Below, piece by piece: positions 33,470 to 64,000 of a stretch of 64,000 nt of DNA. A program made the translations under genes and the position numbers. The stretch covers positions 51,949,021-52,013,020 of the forward strand of contig NC_083587.1 in the NCBI RefSeq assembly GCF_027579695.1, given 5' to 3'. A model generated the notes under the pieces. It was not told the origin of the DNA. It ran no database searches and worked only from the letters and a program-made list of their open reading frames with translations. Source of the stretch: Neoarius graeffei. Lineage: Eukaryota; Chordata; Actinopteri; Siluriformes; Ariidae. The number at the start of each line of letters is the position of its first letter. Position 1 is the first letter of the stretch.

Positions 33470-35960
33470 AATTTGTCTTCTTCTTCTTTGATAAGTTTTC
33501 ATATTGATCTCCTCCTGCTCCTCCTTTTTCTTCGACCTTTTCTTGATCATCACCTTCTTACTTTTTCTTCATCTCCCCTTGATCTCTTCCTCCTCCTTCT
33601 TCTTGTTTTTCTTTTCATCGTCATCATCATCATCATCACCAACTTTCTTTATATCACTTCTTTCTACTTTTAATTGTGCCTCTTCTTCGACTTTTTCTTG
33701 GTCATTACCTCCTTGTCTTCTTACTTTTTCTTCATCTCCCCTCGATCTCCTCCTCCTTCTCATTTTTCTTTTTCATCATCATCAATACCAACTTTCTTTA
33801 TATAACTTCTTTCTACTTTTAATTATGCCTCTTCTTCTTTGACTTTTTCTTGGTCATTACCTCCTTGTTTTCTTACTTTCTTCATCTCCCCTTGATCTCC
33901 TCCTTCTCATTTTTCTTTTTCATCATGATCAATACCAACTTTCTTTATATAACTTTTTTCTATTTTTAATTGTGCTTCTTCTTCTTCAACAACCTTTTTT
34001 TGGTCATTACCTCCTTTTCTTCTTACTTTTTCTTCTTCTCCCCTTGATCTCCTTCTCCTCCTCCTTCTCATTTTTCTTTTTCATCGTCATCATCATCACC
34101 AACTTTCTTTATATAACTTCTTTCTACTTTTAATTGTGCCTCTTCTTCTTCAACAACCTTTTCTTGATCATTACCTCCTTGTCTTCTTACTTTTTCTTCA
34201 TCTCCCCTCAATCTCCTCCTCCTTCTTTTCATTTTTCTTTTTCATCATGATCATTACCAACTTTCTTTATATAACTTCTTTCTATTTTTAATTGTGCCTC
34301 TTCTTCTTTAACAACCTTTTCTTTATCATTACCTTCTTCTTACTTTTTCTTCATCTCCCCTTGATCTCCTCCTCCTTCTTGTTTTTCTTTTCATCATCAT
34401 TCACCAACTTTCTTTATATAACTTCTTTCTACTTTTAATTGTGCCTCCTCTTCTTTTTCTTCGACTTTTTCTTGGTCATTACCTCCTTGTCTTCTTACTT
34501 TTTCTTCATCTCCCCTCGATCTCCTCCTCCTCCTTCTCATTTTTCTTTTTCATCATTACCACCAACTTTCTTTACATAACTTCTTTCTACTTTTAATTGT
34601 GCCTCCTCTTCTTCTTCTTCAACAACCTTTTCTTGATCATTACCTCCTTTTTTCTTACTTTTTCTTCATCTCCCCTTGATCTCCTCCTCCTCCTTCTTGT
34701 TTTACTTCATCATCATCATCATCACTAACTTTCTTTATATCACTTCTTTCTACTTTTAATTGTGCCTCTTCTTCTTCTTTGACTTTTTCTTGATCATCTC
34801 CTTTTCTTCTTAGTTTTTTTTCTTCCCATCTCACCTTGATCTCCTCCTCCTCCTCCTCCTTGGTTTTTTTCATCATCACCAACTTTCTTTATATAACTTT
34901 TCTTCTCTTTCTACTTTTAATGTTGCTTCTTCTTCTTCTTCTTCTTTGACCTTTTCTTGATCATTACTGCCTTTTCTTCTTACTTTTTCTTCATCTCCCC
35001 TTGATCTCCTCCTTCTCGTTTTTATTTTTCATCACCAACTTTCTTTATATAACTTCTTTCTACTTTTAATTGTGCCTCTTCTTCTTCTTTGACTTTTTCT
35101 TGATCATCTCCTTTTCTTCTTAGTTTTCTTCTCATCTCCCCTTGATGTCCTCCTCATTGTTTTTCTTTTTCTTCATCATAATCAACTTTCTTTCTTTATA
35201 TAACTTCTTTCTACTTGTAATTCTTCTTCTTCTTCTTCTTCTTCTTCTTCTTCTTCTTCAACAACCTTTTCTTTATCATTACCTCCTTTACTTCTTACTT
35301 TTTCTTCATCTCACCTTGATCTCCTCCTCCTTCTTCTTGTTTTTCTTTTTCATCATCACCAACTTTCTTTATGTAACTTCTTTCATCTTTCTACTTTTAA
35401 TGTTGCCTCTTGTCGTCGTCTTCTTCAACAACCTTTTCTTGATCATTATCTCCTTTTCTTCTTACTTTTTCTTCTCATCTGCCCTTGATCTCCTCCTTCT
35501 CCTTTTTCTTTTTCATCATTCTTTTCATCACTTGTTTCTTCTCTTCATACTTTATTTTTTCTATTCCTCCCCTTTTTTCTTCATCATCTCATTTTCACAT
35601 TGACCTCCTCCTTGTTTTTCTTTTTCCATCATCACTACCAACTTTCTTTCTTCAGATAGTTTCTTTCTTCTCTTTCTGCTTTAAATTTTTCCTCTTCTTC
35701 TTCGACCTTTTCTTGATCATCTCCTTTTCTTCTTACTTTTTTCCACCATCTCCTCCTCCTCCTCCTTATTTTTCTTTTTCTTCTTTTTCATTTTCATCAT
35801 CACTACTTTCTTCTCTTCCTGCTTTTTCTTTTTTCTCTTCCTCCCCTTCTCTTGTTCTGCTTGTTCTTCTTCTTTTTTTTCCATCATCCATCAACATTCC
35901 TTCTTCATGTCATTTCTTTCTTCTCTTCCTACTTTTCCTTTTTTCCTTTTTATTTTTCAT
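33470..35960 (+). repeat. Pyrimidine-rich tandem array in washc5 intron 1
   Basis: About twelve imperfect units of roughly 145-165 bp, each with CCAACTTTCTTTATATAACT, TTCTACTTTTAATTGTGCC, a (CTT)n run, TTTTCTTGATCATTACC and CATCTCCCCTTGATCTCC. The + strand is almost purely C/T with CATCAT interruptions. Leucine/serine-rich frames across it are compositional artefacts. Confidence 0.92.
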
Positions 35961-36121
35961 CGTAGTCGTAGAGTAGTAGTAGTACAATTTGTGAAAACAT
36001 CAGTAGCTCGAGTATCCCCTAAACGAAGGCTGATAAATGTGTGTTGTTTGCAGTGCTCTGGCAGTTTTTCATCTCCAGTATCATACTGTTGGATGTTTTC
36101 CTGGAGTCTGTTGTCCCCACG

Positions 36122-63432
<27,311 letters not shown>

Positions 63433-63751
63433 TAACGTCTGCTCTGTCAGTGAGAGGTGATACAAAGCAGGTCTGTGTTACCCAGGAGTGACACAGATGC
63501 ATTTTAGGGCTACGGTTGAATAATTAAAATGGACCATTTTGTGATCAACATCACCAAAGATGGATACAGAAGGAAGGAAACAAAGAAAAGTTTCTGAAAG
63601 CTTTGCTCTGCAGTCCATGATGGTTTGTTCTCCGTTGAACTCAGAAGAACTGGGGAGATTAAAATGTTAATTGTTGTAGAGTATCTGTAATAAACTGCTT
63701 TGAGTCAGTCTGGACATTAAATTTAAATATAAAACAAACATCCACCTCCAA

Positions 63752-63824
63752 GAACTGCCACTTTATCCCCTCCTAGAACTGCCACCTTATCCCCTCCTAG
63801 AACTGCCACCTTATTGTGGTGGAG
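63752..63824 (+). repeat. 24-bp tandem repeat, three units
   Basis: Units of AGAACTGCCACCTTATCCCC plus TCCT; the third unit merges into a LINE-like sequence. Confidence 0.88.
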
Positions 63825-64000
63825 GGGTTTGTGTGCTTGAATGATCCTAGGAGCTATGTTGTCGGGGGCATTACGCCCCTGTTAGGGTTTCCCAAGGCAG
63901 ACAGGTCCTAGGTGACAGGCCAGACCAAGAGCAGTTCACCAAAACCCCTTATGGAAATAAAAAAATCAAGGACCGTGACGTCGCCTGGTATGGCGCAGCC
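63795..64000 (+). mobile_element. 5' region of a fish L2-like LINE (runs off window)
   Basis: Reads CCACCTTATTGTGGTGGAGG, GTTTGTGTGCTTGAATGATC and GACGTCGCCTGGTATGGCGC, which I recall from 5' parts of a fish LINE of L2 type. Its coding region would lie beyond the window. Confidence 0.6.

Noticed and set aside
33473-35976. Leucine/serine/phenylalanine-rich open frames
   Set aside because: They follow from the C/T-only composition of the tandem array and have no splice or start context.
36041-36121. Longer washc5 N-terminus starting at 36041
   Set aside because: That ATG is before the acceptor at 36053, and the family start MDFLAENN matches the ATG at 36122.

Overview
This window is vertebrate nuclear DNA, almost certainly from a teleost fish. 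The genes are split by GT-AG introns, the spacers are full of Tc1/mariner elements, tRNA-headed SINEs, MITEs and LINE fragments, and the three recognisable host genes have clear vertebrate orthologues. The SINE and Tc1 mix would suit a catfish-like or other otophysan genome, but I cannot fix the species. No prokaryotic, organellar or viral gene was seen.

Three host genes lie on the + strand. (1) The 3' end of atad2 (two last coding exons, 611-739 and 4551-4583, polyA signal near 4688). (2) A complete zhx1: probable untranslated first exon ending at 6784, start codon at 9926, one large last coding exon 11406-13699, and a 3'UTR of about 2.8 kb ending near 16485. The atad2-zhx1 adjacency is also found in mammals. 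The predicted Zhx1 keeps five homeodomain-like segments and the acidic tail but has no zinc-finger coding sequence where the family carries two C2H2 fingers. (3) The 5' half of washc5 (strumpellin, WASH complex): promoter and untranslated exon near 33100-33195, then twelve coding exons from 36122 to 63431 encoding about 561 residues, after which the gene leaves the window.

The 16.5-33 kb interval between zhx1 and washc5 holds no confidently known gene. It contains a THAP-like exon pair (22455-22811), a possible minus-strand proline/serine-rich terminal exon (24801-25267), a THAP-bearing transposon-like unit (30718-32178) and many repeats.

Most of the remaining sequence is mobile DNA, often nested. 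There are six Tc1-type elements with readable TA target duplications or transposase (two with uninterrupted transposase frames), four copies of a 530-bp TA-flanked MITE, about a dozen copies of one tRNA-derived SINE, pieces of an L2-like LINE, a hairpin insertion with a 14-bp duplication, and a group of six structurally similar non-autonomous DNA elements. Each of those six repeats its own short word in its subterminal regions; five of them share a terminal TTCACAC/GTCACAC-like core, and several keep a tiny N-terminal reading frame. Together with the zinc-finger-less zhx1, that group is the most unusual feature of the window.
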